Source: Alviniconcha marisindica
Taxonomy: Eukaryota > Mollusca > Gastropoda > Provannidae
Length of the DNA stretch: 64,000 bases
Direction of reading: 5' to 3'
NCBI GenBank assembly: GCA_018857735.1
Contig: JABMCL010002225.1
Coordinates: 1,018,501-1,082,500 of the forward strand
The position numbers and the translations under genes are program-made. The notes beneath the pieces were generated by a model that had not been told where the DNA came from, ran no database searches, and saw nothing but the letters and a program-made list of their open reading frames with translations. This document shows positions 1 to 11,369 of this stretch, in pieces; positions within the stretch are counted from its first letter, which is position 1; every line of letters starts with the position of its first letter.

Positions 1-342
1 ATATTTAATGTGGACTGGTGCACAAAAAGGAGTGGGTTACAAACAACAGGCGGTAATTGGTGAAAAATGGATTTTAGGGTATGTCAGCTGTAGAGCACAG
101 GCTACCTTCCATTGGGCAAATTTCCATAAAAACAGTAAACTAAGGTGACAAAGTATTCATCTTCAAATACACATAGTTTTTAATAAAAGTCTATAGTAAA
201 ACAATCAACAGTAAACTAAGCTGACAAAGTATTCACCTGCAAATATACATCATTTTGAATAAAAGCCTATAGTAAAAAAAAAAATTAAAAAATGTAGGTG
301 CCTATGGCTGACATGTACCCCCTTCAGACTGTGATTTTCCTT

Positions 343-600
343 GATCAGAGTTAGCCCCCATTGATCCCGGCCTCGCCACTTGATCATTGCCCTGTGAATC
401 ATCTCTGCCATGATCAGAGTTAGCCCCCATTGATCCCAGCCTCGCCACTTGATCATTGCCCTATGAATCATCTCTGCCATGATCAGAGTTAGCCCCCATC
501 GATCCCCACTCTGCATCCCATCTCTACAACAATCAGAGCCAGCTCCCATCAATCCAGCCCTTGCAACTTGATCCCTCACTGTCTTCTCATCTCTGGGAAC
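343..600. repeat. 69-bp minisatellite, 2 exact-length and 2 diverged units
   Basis: Units beginning gatcagagttagccccc start at 343, 412 and 481 (exactly 69 bp apart). A shortened unit and a diverged unit starting near 531 run to about 600. Because 69 is divisible by three, the minus strand keeps an open frame with repeated QWGLTLI blocks; this is a by-product of the period, not evidence of a gene. Confidence 0.9.
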
Positions 601-689
601 TGGGCATCAGGTTTCATCTCTCCTGGTAAGGCAGCATGCATTCTTATAGAGGTGGGAGGAGGAAGCAATGCAAGATCAGTGTTGTGTCT

Positions 690-2204
690 GGCGTTAGAGC
701 TGTATCTACAAGTACAAGTGATGATATCCATCAATCACCAGAAATGAGGTCATTGGACTCCAAACACCTCACACCTGTGATTGACATTGCCAATGACGTG
801 CCACCCTCACTTCGGACTCCTTCCAGTTCTAGGGGCACCAAGTTTGCCAACCTGATCACTGTCAGTGTCCAAGCTTCCACTGTCACCTCATCACCCCTAA
901 CACGGTCAAAGATCATAAAGCTACTGTTCTCAGTCTTGTCACCAGAAAACCAGTGACATTCATGAAATGATTCTCATTGATGGCATTGACATTCTGCTAA
1001 TGAGAGAGACATGGTTATAAACATAGGGTGATGAAACCTGTGTTGCTGAAATGACACCTCATGGTTACGTACTATGATCGTTCCCTTGATCAGGTTCAAG
1101 AGGCGTAGGTATTGCTTTCATTCTTCAGGATGCTTTCTCTCAGAGTACATCTTTCAGATGCCTGTCCATTCAGTCTTTGGAGGCTGTTGAGCTTTATAGC
1201 TCCAGCTACTGAGTTTCTCACACAGTTTGCAGATTCCCACTGTGATCTTGTACTGCTTGGCGATTTTAACTTTCATTACAATGACTGCGCTGATACCCAG
1301 GTGAATCACCTCAAGAGTATGCTCAGTGACCACAGTTTGACACAGTTCATTGACGTTCCTACACATAGATGCAGCCACACATTGGATTGGGCTGTAGATC
1401 ACTCAGACGCGAGTTGTCTCATTCTGAAGAGAGTTGAGGACATGCCCGGTCTCTCCTACCACAAGAGCCTCCTATATCTGATGACGATCACAGCACCAAG
1501 CAAGGCAAAGCATGCTGTCACATCTCAGAACACCAAGGCTGTGTCTCTCCTGATTTCCAGGCAGACATCAAGTGTTTCACAGACTGCTACAGTCAGTGTC
1601 CCAACAGAGACCTTGTGGATGGCTACAGTGCTGGTCTCCATGCAGTCATGGACCGCCACACACCCCAGGTCACCTGCTGCGTCAGCCACTGATGCTCAGC
1701 CCCATGGTTGACTGATGAGGTCAGAGAGGCACGCAGAAGAAGACAACAGGCAGAGCATTTTTGCAAATCAACTCACCCAACTGTCTACAGGGAAATCTTC
1801 ATCAGGTAGCAGGCCACCATGAAGAAATGCATACGGGATGCCAGGAAGCTTCACTACAGCAGCAAGATAGACGTCTGCTCTACCACTAAGCTGCTTTTTG
1901 CTTTGATGAACTGCTCTGCAAAACAAAGACTACCTCTCTGCCTTTGAACATTCCTGTTTCAGACCTGCCACAACGCTTTTGCGACTTTTTTGTGACTAAG
2001 ATCAAGCGGATCTGTGAAGACAATGACTCTTGTCCTTGCGACCCACCAACCTTTTCTAAGTTCGATAGACCTCATCTGTCCATGTTTGAACCTGTGTCAA
2101 GAGCTGACCATTTCTGAGTCACCAACGAAAAGTTGCACCCTTGACCCCATTCCCCTACTCTGACAAAACAGTGTATGACCTAAACGCCCTTGTCTCAAGG
2201 ATTG
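690..2204 (+). pseudogene. LINE ORF2 remnant, 5' part: AP endonuclease and linker to RT
   Basis: The frame 1112-1711 holds an APE-type endonuclease core: LVLLGDFNFHYND, then TLDWAV, and near the end LSYHKSLL where the family has S-D-H, so the catalytic His pair is damaged. Before it, broken frames give the usual lead-in (an 'IDGID I L' segment and 'RETW'). After 1711, frames continue as WLTDEVREARRRRQQAEHF and CIRDARKLHY, typical of the CR1/Jockey-group linker. Several stops and frameshifts show it is long dead. The ORF continues beyond an inserted element at 4678. Confidence 0.85.
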
Positions 2205-2208
2205 TTAA

Positions 2209-4673
2209 AGGAACTCTTCTTCAGCGGATAAACTTTTCGTGTGGTTAGAGGAGGTTAAACGAACATGATCAGCGTTAAAAGTTTGGTGATTGAACGTGCC
2301 GTTGATTTTATAACGATTTTAGAAGAGGATTTTCCCAGACAGTGTTATGAACACTGTTTTCACGAGCTCTATCCTGCGTTTCAGCATGACATCATTTATA
2401 GGATACCGGAACTTCTCAGTTCTGTGTACATGTCATGTATAAATTATTTTTGTCAATGTTTATTTTTTAATCTGGACGGTCTGTATGAAATAGTTTAATT
2501 TTCCTAACGTTTTCATGGGGCACAGCACAAAAAACTCGGAAATAAATTGATAGTGTTTGAAATTGCCAAGACGAACAGTGAAATGATGTCTAGCATTCTT
2601 TCGAACATTAGTTTTTAGGGTGGCCTGGGGGAAATTCATCCAAACAGGTACGTTTGATTCACATGCACACTTCAAGACATGATTCTGTCACTGGCTCAAC
2701 AAACACAAGCTCGTTGTGGTTTGTAGACGCCTTCAACCAATGGCGGACTTGTATACAACACAACTACCCATGTGATTTCATGAATATGAAAGAAAACATT
2801 ATTTTTTCTGAAGAATGATTGAACAACTACTGGTGAGGTTGACAAAACTGATAGAACAGTTCTAGGGGAATGTATTCACCTATACGACGAAACACAAGGA
2901 AACAAAGAAACACCAACGCTTTCGACAGAAAACTGTCTACGTCAGGTGCAAGAAAATAGATAATAATAAAAGAAGAAGAAAGCAAAGAAGAAGACAGACA
3001 AGAAGAATCTGATGTGGATTTTTTTTCCGTTAAGAATCTATATGCAGATATAAAACAACGTCATCAAAATGAAGAAAATTAGGAAGATTTTTAAGTGGGC
3101 AGCTCGTGGTAAACAGTGAACTTCAAAACAAACCAGATCTGCCAACAGTATGTCGGTCCTTACTTTTTGTACAACCCACACTATGGTTTTGTTGCCAAAC
3201 GAATAGCAATGCTCCCAAAGTAGGACAGGTTTTCCCATACGCTAATTGTAACTATCATTCGTTTGTTGTTTTGTTTGTGGACTGATCCATTATGAAGCTG
3301 ATGTTACAGTTTGGAAAAGTTCAATTGTAGGGGTTGATGTGTAGTACTGAGTGCAGTTCACAAGGTGTTTGGGTGGCCGAAGTTCCCCCAACCAAGTGAG
3401 TGGATGAATTTCACCCATGCCACCCTATGTGTTTGGCTCAATGAAATGATGGCAAAATCATTCTGATGTCATTACGATATCAATAATTTGATGCTAGATT
3501 ATAGAAAGGAGAAGGAAGAGTTCAAGGAAACAATGGCTCTAGTAGTTACTGATGGCAAGAATGACAAAACTGAAAAGAGTGACTAGGAATATGTACACAA
3601 CAAGAGAACACAGGATGGGACATGTATTTTGTTTTGTGTGCCGCCTTCTTTTGTGTTTATAGATAATAAATACATTCTTTCATGTGCTGTTATAAGGAGC
3701 AAATAGTCCATTTAACGAAAGCAACAAAGAACTGAGAATGAAACAGTGGTGTTTATATCTTCATAGTTCTTTTCCGTTTTTTCAAGATTATGCAATCAAA
3801 GAAGAGATAATTTGTAGTTACTACCATTTATCTTAGGAGAACCACAAAAAGAAGAAGAAAAGAACGTTTAGCTCAACTGGCAAGAGACCGACGATGTAAA
3901 CACAGATCGTGGCTGGTAAACCTGGGTGACCAGCTGGAGAGGTGGAGAGAGCAGTGCACAAGGTTAGACGTCTGTGATAGGAAACTGGCAAAGCTGTTAC
4001 TGGACAAGTAAAAGAAAAGGTTGCTGATACTTCTTCTTTGATTGATAGGAGTAGTCTACCGGAATCATATGTTTAAATATTCTACTAAGTAATACCTGTT
4101 TGCGTAAGTGGCATGCCACCGGCTGGTAGGTTTTTCTTTACTTTTCATTATTATTATTATGGTGTCTAAAATATTTCTTGTAGTAGCATCAGATCAATAC
4201 ACTGAGAAAGAACTGTCACCCAACATTTTGCACCTCGATCCATCGCCAAGCATTATTAGTAAATGGCAACTACAGGTCTCATCCACTATAGTGAAGTACA
4301 CATAGTACAATTAGGAGATTTATTCAAAGAAAGACATAAAATTATTCACACAATCATCAGTTAAGTCACCCAACAAATTATTACACCTGAGCAGATTATG
4401 TGCCTGAGACAGCACCATTGTCAATTGTTTGTAGGCCAAGTCTAAAAAAACTTGTGTAAAACAACAAAATGTAATGATGTAATACGCATTCTGTAAATAG
4501 CTGCAACAGGGGGGGGGGGGGGGGTCTATTTTTAGACCACTACAGTTATTCTTAAATTGCTGCATTTCAACAGGACCAAAGCAGAAATTAGTGCTACATT
4601 ATAATCGCACATAAAACAATAAAAATTCTGGCAAAAAATCATTTTTTAGCCAAATCTGCATGGGCCAGTCCCT
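2209..4673. mobile_element. 2.47-kb TTAA-flanked DNA element inserted in the LINE
   Basis: TTAA at 2205-2208 and 4674-4677 flank the element. The ends begin AGGAACT and, read inward from the right, AGGGACT (then GGCCCATGCAG). Removing the element and one TTAA joins the LINE frame as RIV-N-VSLFTGTVPSG, the known continuation of CR1-like RT, so the borders are exact. The interior has an open stretch 2265-2498, a lysine/arginine-rich exon-like stretch near 3833-4009 (RLAQLARDRRCKH, then LGDQLERWREQC, and a stop), a 16-G run at 4509, and no transposase I can name. A TTAA target with A/G-rich termini fits Kolobok or piggyBac-type elements. Confidence 0.75.
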
Positions 4674-4677
4674 TTAA

Positions 4678-5790
4678 TGTTTCTTTGTTCACTGGCACTG
4701 TCCCATCTGGGTTAAAGCAGGTGACACCCATACTGAAGAAACGAGGTCTTGTGCTGATTAAAATAATAAAATCAGACCAGTCTCGATCATAGTTCAGGAG
4801 CTGTGTGAGAGTCGAGGTGGCCGTCCTGGGCTGTCCGTCCTAACGAGCCTTCTGGTTTCCGTGGATGTAAAGATGTATTGAACCATGCTTCAGCATTGGT
4901 CTCAGCTTGTCCCTCATATGTCAGCCGACATCCAAGGACATTAAGCAACACTACCTACCTACCGGTCTCAAACCTCCCATTCATTTGAAAGATACTGGAG
5001 AGGGTAATTCTTCAACTGCAGTCTCATCTTTGCGCAAACAGCTTACTCAAAAATTCAACAGTCTGCTTACAGAAAATGCCACAGCCTGAAACTGCTGTTT
5101 TGAGTGTACTCAAAGGCCTCAATCTTTACAAAGTCTGATGAAATACTTGCACTGTTGGATCTGAGTGCCACTTTTGACACCCTTGACCATGCCATCCTGT
5201 TAGGACAACTTAGAGCTTTTTTGGAGTCTCAGAAGTAGTACTGTCCTGGTTTGAGTCATACCTAAGTGATAAGACGCAGTCTGTTATGGTTGACAATTTG
5301 GATGCAGTCTGTTATGGTTGACGGTTTGATGTTCACACCAATACCTCTTGCCTTTGGTGTTCCTCAGGGATCAGTCCTTGGACCAGTGCTATTTACCCTG
5401 TACTCACAACCCCTGTCTGATGTTATATCATGTCACAGCTGTGATCATCACAAGTATGCTGTTGACACAGAAATTTCTGACAGTGCACCACCTGGTGATT
5501 TCACTTTTGCTCAGTCCAACATTCAGTCCTGCTTAAAAGCAATACTTTGTCATGGGTTGCAAAGCAACAAGCTGAGGCTTAATAACACAGAACAAACTGA
5601 GATGATGCTTGTAGGTTCATCAGTGCGTATTAGTTCAGTCAGCTGCAAATCTACAGATACAGGTGGAAATAGCATTCCTTTGCAGAGCACTGTTGCATAC
5701 CTTGGAGTACATCTTGACCAGACACTGTCAATAAATCTTTTTGTCATTCTTTTTTTTTCTTTTTCAAAAACTTGCAAAGATCTGCAGTAA
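4678..5790 (+). pseudogene. LINE ORF2 remnant, 3' part: reverse transcriptase
   Basis: This continues the ORF broken at 2204. RT blocks are visible across frames: TGTVPSGLK, a PVSNLPF segment after a SINE insertion, LLDLSATFDTLDHAILL, then VMVDGLMF, FGVPQGSVLGPVLFTLY and KYAVD. The last is the catalytic F/Y-A-D-D box with its first Asp replaced by Val. QSNKLRLNNTEQTEMMLVG and YLGVHLDQTLS follow. There are multiple frameshifts and a short tandem duplication near 5275-5325. CR1/L2-like lineage by motif order. Confidence 0.88.
4790..4965 (+). mobile_element. SINE-like element nested in the LINE RT
   Basis: About 175 bp that interrupts the RT between 'K-x-R-P-V-S' halves: cagaccagtctc on the left and taccggtctc on the right look like a diverged target duplication. 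An inverted copy is at 40385-40560. It ends ctacctaccta, the complement of the taggtaggtagg tail of the other copy. It contains the gtccgtcctaacgagcc tail motif shared with other SINEs here. Confidence 0.7.
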
Positions 5791-5807
5791 GAAAACAGAA
5801 TTTAATA

Positions 5808-6060
5808 TCACTTGTTGTGGTATTGTTTGTAGAGGTGAGTTTTTAACACAGTTTTGAGAGCATGGGATATCAGAAGGGAGAGAATTCCATTGCTTTGGAT
5901 CATGTAGGAGAAACCATGTTGACCAAAGGATTTTGTTCTAACACAAGGGATAGGAAGTATCCGTGTGTCTGTAGAAGAACAAAGCTGCCTGGAAGAGGTG
6001 TACACAGTGAGATCAGATCTTTGCAAGAGACGAGTCATAGAAAAAGCTGTGACAGATAGT
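5808..6060 (-). pseudogene. LINE 3' end: C-terminal domain of ORF2
   Basis: The minus frame reads DLTVYTSSRQL, STDTRILPIPCVRTKSFG, FSYM and LKTVLKTHLYKQYH. This is the usual C-terminal ending of L2/CR1-type ORF2 (surface 'RxFS...WNSLP...FKxxLKTHLF' block, here with the W-N-S-L-P part lost). It lies head to head with the RT remnant on the + strand and is a separate insertion. Confidence 0.75.
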
Positions 6061-6342
6061 TGACAGTTTGTTGTCTATTCTGGCTTGGACCAGTAACCGA
6101 TGAAGGGCTTGCAGAAGGGGTTGCACATGGTCACATTTGCCTGCTTGGAAAACCAGTTCTAAGATGATCAGAAAACAGGTTCTCCTGCATTACAAATCAG
6201 GAACATATTCCTGACCACTTGCATAGGCAACATTTCAATTTCAAGGCTAAACTTTCAGGAGGTTACTGATATTTGCTTTCCTTGCCAGCTAGAAGACTAG
6301 TATAATGCTTAACTAAGATTAAGCCAGAAGTGAACTTTCAAG

Positions 6343-6985
6343 ATTCAAGATTACTTTATTATCTCATCAGAGAAATTAAAACATGGCTGAACATTAACCA
6401 CATCACAGTACACAATAACACATATTGTGTATTTTAAAACTCAAGAACAGTTACTGAAAATACAAAAGTTACATAATAAACAAACTAGTAATTTACGTAA
6501 TTTACACACATACACACACACGCACTCACAGACACACACGCTGCTCTGACATTTGAATGGATTTATCTGTTCAAAAATGCTATTAACTGTATTAGATTCA
6601 GGTACGCAAAATCATCTACCAGATGGAAGAAGCTCATGTTTAGCAAGGACATGGCTGTTGTCATCTACAGTCATCTAGCCTTTTGTACCACATGACATTC
6701 ATACAACTGACTTAATTGTTCTTGTCTTTCACCCACAACCATGCCACACACATTCACCACTTTATTCAGGACATTTTCACTTTTCACATTCAAGCCTCCA
6801 AACCAGAACAGGAACAAAAATGTTAAAACTGATTCAATACAACTCCAGTAGAAAGTGCGTAAAACAGCAACACCGACATTAAAAGATCTTAGCTTTTGAA
6901 GGCAAAATATTCTTGGCTGACATATTTTGTGAATGTTAAAATTCAGCTTGTTGTCTAAGACTTTTCCTAGATAGAACATGAGATC
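6343..6985 (-). pseudogene. LINE 3' end with RT C-terminal fragment
   Basis: The minus frame 6671-6979 reads YLGKVLDNKLNFNIH, LQKLRSFNV, FYWSCIESVLTF and KVVNVCGMVVG, the thumb/connection region of a CR1/Rex-like RT. The 3' UTR runs to ttcaagattcaagatta at 6343, a short terminal direct repeat typical of this family. Related 3' ends are at 45977-46325 (minus) and about 14990-15224 (plus). Confidence 0.85.
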
Positions 6986-7717
6986 AAGTGTGAAACATTA
7001 GCCATTGAACCCCTCAGCTACTTTGCCTCCACAGTCATGATTAACAAATTCTACCTTAGAGCACTGAGTTTTTATAGAGAAGCTTTTGTGTGTGAAAGGT
7101 CAGATGCCTTTAAAAAAAATAATTAAAAAGTAGATTTCAGTGTTTTTTTAATTGTATAAAATGTCACCAGGAGACTGGAAACTGCACACCCATTGACCTT
7201 ATAAGTTCCTCACTTCTGCTGCAAAGTCTAGGAAACTCCTCAAAGTATGGCAGTGCCAATACATCACAATTTAGTTTTGGGCAGCAAGACAAACGTTAGC
7301 CCTGATAAGATAATATGAGCTTTGTGGCTGACTCAGCATTAAGTATCAAGAATATTAAGTCTCAAGATTCAGTCAGTCAGGTGCATGTAAGTGGGATATC
7401 CCCTAGGTTTGTTACTTCAGCTGGGGCTATAGAGATGCTATGGTCCATCTGGATGATATGTACCTAATAGTTTATTTCACTTGCTGGAGGCCACTTTATT
7501 TGCCTGTTGTTGATACCCTCTTGACACTGCCTAGCAAGTGGTAGTTAGAGTTTGTACAGAATAAGGTTGCTTCATTTTGAATTGATCAAACATGTATTTG
7601 TAAGGCACTACGGGGGGCACTTCTAAGAGGTAACCCAAGTGTGTTATACCCCGTTATACCCTGTTGATCTGGAGTGAGACTGATGTGACCCAGTAAACAA
7701 TTATGTTTATTGTGCAG
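6986..7717 (+). other. Intron upstream of exon A, no feature recognised
   Basis: A+T-rich intronic sequence ending in the exon A acceptor. I see no coding segment and no copy of the repeats found elsewhere in the window. Confidence 0.5.
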
Positions 7718-7857
7718 GAAGCTGATGAACTGGTTTAAGTCACGGCGTGTCAAGGAGGATGTGCAGAAAGCCAACAAGCAGGTGGCCATCTGGGAGAAGG
7801 ATTTCAACATGGCCACCATGCCAGACCTAGGGCTGTTTGATGAATACCTTGAAATGG
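7718..7857 (+). CDS. Anoctamin exon A: TM6-TM7 linker and start of TM7
   Basis: Acceptor tttattgtgcag precedes 7718 and donor gttagt follows 7857. The exon is 140 nt: one base finishing an upstream codon, 46 codons, and one base of a split Val codon. It encodes a basic linker (KLMNWFKSRR, then a K/Q-rich stretch and WEKDF) and ends GLFDEYLEM. That ending is the classic anoctamin entry into TM7, whose E-x-x-E pair corresponds to the TM7 calcium ligands (E702/E705 in mouse TMEM16A numbering). The first base must be supplied by an exon not found in the 7.7 kb upstream, so at least one exon lies outside the window. No frame damage is visible. Confidence 0.93.
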
Positions 7858-9168
7858 GTTAGTTGTCAGTTTTTATGTCTGTTGCTCAGACAGCTTTGTT
7901 ATGTGTGCCATTCTGCACAGCTCAGAGTTTTTAACACATGTAGGTGTCTTAACTATTCTATTTTAATTTAGAGCCATAACTGTTCCATTTTAATCGGAGC
8001 TGGCCTTTTGTGGTGCTCCATAATGCACATACTACAAAATTATGTTTTTATGTGACTGTGATTAGCTCTGACTCAGGAGTGGCTTGTTTTAGTGTGTATG
8101 GTTCATAAGTCAGATGTGCAGGTTACTCACATCCACCTGTGAGAACTGCAAAACATCATGCCATGTCGCACGCGTGCGTGTGTGTGTGTGTGTGTGTGTA
8201 TGGTAGCTTACATTGCATGGATGAGATTGTTACATTGTTGAATTTAATGTTATTTATTTATAACTTTTATACATGGCTAATTGTAATGTTTTGTCTGTTT
8301 GTTAATGCACTGTATGAATGGAATGTCACCAAGACAAATTCCTGTATACATTTAAATGTCACTGTATCCTTGTACCCTTGTTTGCAGACAAGTAATTACT
8401 AATTCTTATGATATCATGATAACTACAGTTGTTTAAACCACTGCAAAACTGTAGAAAATGTAGATCAAGAAAAAGTGATACCCTTTTTTTTTTTATTTAG
8501 GTGAAATTGTTAGCCAGCAGGGGTTTTACCTCATGGAGGTAACCTATCTTTTCACAAAATGCACTTCATTACTTCTCTGAAAGGACCTTATGATGCGGTA
8601 AGCTTCAAACAGACCTCACCTGTCAAAATCTGTTCACATGAATGCAACTGCAATTACAGACTAACTAATAATTAAAAATACTTTTCCTTTTTTCTTGGTT
8701 CATTTATGTGGTACCAACCATTAAAAATACAGGATGGTTTCTAAAATTTTGTTTTAGCAAAAAACATGGGGTCCAGTTTGGGAATTCATTTTATTTATTT
8801 TATACGAACACTTGTCAAGTGCTTCATCTTAGGATGAGCCCTATTAAGCACCTCACAGTGGCAACTACAGCAATATTCTCTGCTTCCAAGCAGACCCACT
8901 GTTCTCTAGTCATTTGCAACTCTAACTGACTGACTGTAGCTTTACACAGACTGTAGTTTTATTCATTCTTCCAGACACTGCAGGCATTCAAGAAACGGCA
9001 ACCGGATAAGTACATAATTTTCATTTAACACCATTTAACTGTCATTTTGTCACATTGAAAAGGGGTCTTTAGAAAAAATTTGCAATGGTTTTGTATTGTC
9101 CTATTAAATTGGTGTTCTTTTAACAGTTTATGTATTTGGATCTTACAAAGCACTTTTTTGAGTATTCA
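7858..9168 (+). other. Intron A-B 5' part with (GT)n, otherwise unremarkable
   Basis: Contains a GT microsatellite at about 8174-8199. The open stretches at 8139-8402 and 8708-8929 are low-complexity or A+T-rich and resemble no protein I know. Confidence 0.5.
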
Positions 9169-9960
9169 CCAAAGTTCTGTACACCCAGCACTGTTTGGTT
9201 GTTACATGACTTTTTTCATTATCTGTTCCACCCCTGTGTTACCACAGTAGCATGTAAAAGACCCCAGTCATTCAGCCAAAAGTGCAGGTTGATTGATTGA
9301 TTTCTGCTGCTTAACGTCCACGGAGGCGAGAAGGCCTATTAGGGACGGGGACAAGTGGAAAAGGAGGACAGAAGAGTGAAACTTCGAAACAGGCGCCAAC
9401 CTGGAAGACTGAGGCTGCCGTGGACTGCCTCCAGAACAACAGGATGTTAAGGCAGTGTCCGTCTGGCATTGCACAGCCACCACAGCACCACGCAATTGCT
9501 GTCCCAACTGCTGTGCAGAACAGAGTCACAAAGACAATGTCTGTAGCTCCACTGTTGGGAAACAACTGAAACAAAAGAAGTCCAACTCTCTCTCTATAGC
9601 CCAGCATCACCTCTCCGCTTTTGATCTCTTCTGGGCTAGCTTCTTCATGAGAGTCCAGCTCACCTCCCTCCTCTTGATCTCACCTGGATTATGAAGAGCA
9701 GGTGGCAGGTTACAGCTAAATATGCTTGCACCTTACGCATGTGGCTTTGCATGAAGTGACATGGTTGTATGGTGTACACAGAACACACCAAGATGGCAGC
9801 AGTTTCATGTGGTATCAGCTATGCCAGCGCTGTAAGCACAGCACTTTGGTGGATATTGAAATGTGCTATATAAACCTATTCACTCATGTAGAATCACACG
9901 CAAGCGCAGTGAGTCTGCTTGAGAGTGGAGAATAGCGCTATATAAAAGCAATCAACAATG
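9169..9960 (+). mobile_element. tRNA-derived SINE, split by another SINE
   Basis: The two parts (about 9169-9289 and 9691-9960) match the inverted element at 46340-46804 piece by piece: the 'gttaccac' block, the 'ggtggcaggttacagc' block and the 'gtacacagaacac' block. The 3' end is agcgctatataaaagcaatc, a common SINE/LINE tail motif. The gap holds the nested SINE 9290-9690. Confidence 0.72.
9290..9690 (-). mobile_element. Nested SINE with (GATT)n tail
   Basis: Starts gattgattgattt followed by ttaacgtccacggaggcg and attagggacgggga, the conserved 3' domain shared with SINEs at 62640-63115, 63125-63455, 33874-34175 and 38366-38680. It is closest to 62640-63115 over its length (both carry the aagaagtccaactct block and cacctccctcctct). 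The frames through it are not genes. Confidence 0.78.
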
Positions 9961-10434
9961 ACTGGTGCTACATGAAATGTACCACATATTGATATTTTAT
10001 GAAAAATTAGCAAATTATATGATGACAGAGGCCAAAGCATTGCCAGAGTGATTATTTCATTTAAAGAGGTTACTCAGGACCTCCTGATCTACATTTTCTC
10101 TTACTAAAAGAAAACATTCACCCCCTTTTATTCATGCAATCATAGCCCATGTACTTCGTTGTTCTTCTGAGTTAGTTCTCAGCGCTGGCTGTGATTATGC
10201 ACAGTGAGTGCTACTGGGTTTGTTATGCTGATTTATTTCCCTGCTGCTTGTCCATGCATAAGTAACATATGCTCCCAGGTACATAACACCAAAGTTCTGA
10301 AACATCCACTAAATTCAGGGTCAAGCACTTTTGCTGCATCAGAACTTGAAATCACCTCTAGCTGCATCAAAAAACAAACCAAAAAACACTGTCATGAAAG
10401 GAATAGGCAGACAAGACAAAATTTCCTTCTAGCA
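9961..10434 (+). other. Intron A-B, nothing recognised
   Basis: Unique-looking A+T-rich sequence up to the TA-flanked element. The open frame at 10204-10548 runs into that element and has no recognisable domain. Confidence 0.4.
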
Positions 10435-10534
10435 TATTGGGCGATTGAGGCGGGATTGTTAACTCCCTTGACTTTTGCCCGGCATTGCTTAAGTCCCTTG
10501 GCTGCTTTTACTTCTGGTGCATACTTTCTTCACA

Positions 10535-10690
10535 ATGGAAGGCGGTGACAGTGAATTTGTGAATTTTACACTGCCAACTTTAAAGGCATTTTTGGAGGCC
10601 CATAGTCATAATGTGTCTGGCAATATGTAATAACTTGTTGCTTGTGCTGTAGGATGCCCCAAAATGCATTTTTTGTATGAACTTGTGATC
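10535..10690 (+). pseudogene. SAP-like ORF head in TA element
   Basis: ATG at 10535 reads MEGGDSEFVNFTLPTLKAFL and EAHSHNVSGN, then Met and two stops, then the same frame resumes as LVACAVGCPKMHFLYELVI. The pattern FTLPTLKAFL-x(6-7)-SGNK-x-x-LV-x-R is that of SAP-like DNA-binding heads that I associate with YqaJ-bearing transposon proteins. The two stops sit at the expected 'Q-E' of SGNKQELVAR. The copies on the minus strand at 29432-29721 and 47332-47881 start with the same M-x-E/I-GGDSEF segment. Confidence 0.6.
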
Positions 10691-10830
10691 TTCTGGTCAG
10701 GAAAAAAATGACGCAAAGACACTTTTTTTCCACCCTCCATCCCCTTTCCACAGTAATTTTTGCAACCGCAACAGTATTGGCATTTGTACTGCTTTGCAAT
10801 TCTAGGTTCAACTTCCACTGTTATACACAG
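10606..10830 (-). pseudogene. THAP-like zinc-finger head in TA element
   Basis: The minus frame reads KYKCQYCCGCKNYCGKG, then GGKKVSLRHFFPDQK. C-x(3)-C-G-C-K-N followed by S-L-R-H-F-P-D is the shape of a THAP domain start (C-x-x-x-G-C-x-N ... S-x-H-x-F-P). The C-x2-H half is not found because the element has been cut down. Evidence is by eye only. Confidence 0.45.
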
Positions 10831-11369
10831 CGTGAAGCAACGCCTACTCAGAAATCGGCCCAGAAGTGCACTGTGACCTCTCGCGACTTCTTGCGCGAAA
10901 GAATACAAAGCGCATTCACTCTAGCAAACCAGCTTCGCTGAATCGCCCAATAGCTAGCTTTGTTAAAGGCAGACTGATCAGTTAGACAAACTTAATCTCC
11001 ATTTGTATAACTTTAATATGGACAGTGAACTTGTACATAGTTCTTCTAGTTTTGCCGTATGTTTTGTGTCTGTGGTATGTCATTTTGCTATGTTCTGATA
11101 ATCATGTTGCTGAATGAGTGAGCCTTGCACTTGGTAGCATCTTATTTTTTAAACTTTTGATGTCATTTTGTTTTTTGTTTTGTTTTGTTGTTGTTGTGTT
11201 GTTTGGTAGATTTGTTGTTGTTTTTAAATCGGGAAATAAGCTTTCTACTCAAGCAGCTTGTGAGCCTAAAATTATGGTACCTGAAGGTAATTGCAGATGC
11301 CAGATTAGATATTGAAAAATAAATTTGGCAGCTTAATTATCAAAATGTGTTTTATGTTGTATATTTCAG

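Larger units (their letters stand above)
10437..10950. mobile_element. TA-flanked 514-bp MITE-like element, copy 1
   Basis: Ends TTGGGCGATT (left) and AATCGCCCAA (right) are perfect 10-bp inverted repeats flanked by TA on both sides (10435-10436, 10951-10952). Copies: 29432-29721 (truncated, inverted) and 47332-47881 (inverted). It carries a SAP-like ORF head on + and a THAP-like head on -, each starting near one end and pointing inward. TA target and this domain pair suggest an ISL2EU-type element; the superfamily call is inference. Confidence 0.8.

Noticed and set aside
250..579. Minus-strand open frame with repeated QWGLTLI blocks
   Set aside because: Produced by a 69-bp minisatellite whose period keeps the frame open; no independent coding sign.
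7586..7819. Minus-strand frame over exon A
   Set aside because: Shadow of the anoctamin exon on the other strand.
8504..9010. Possible extra anoctamin exon between A and B (cttccag at 8970s)
   Set aside because: Exons A and B join directly within a Val codon in the conserved TM7 motif, so no exon is needed; the candidate has no donor.
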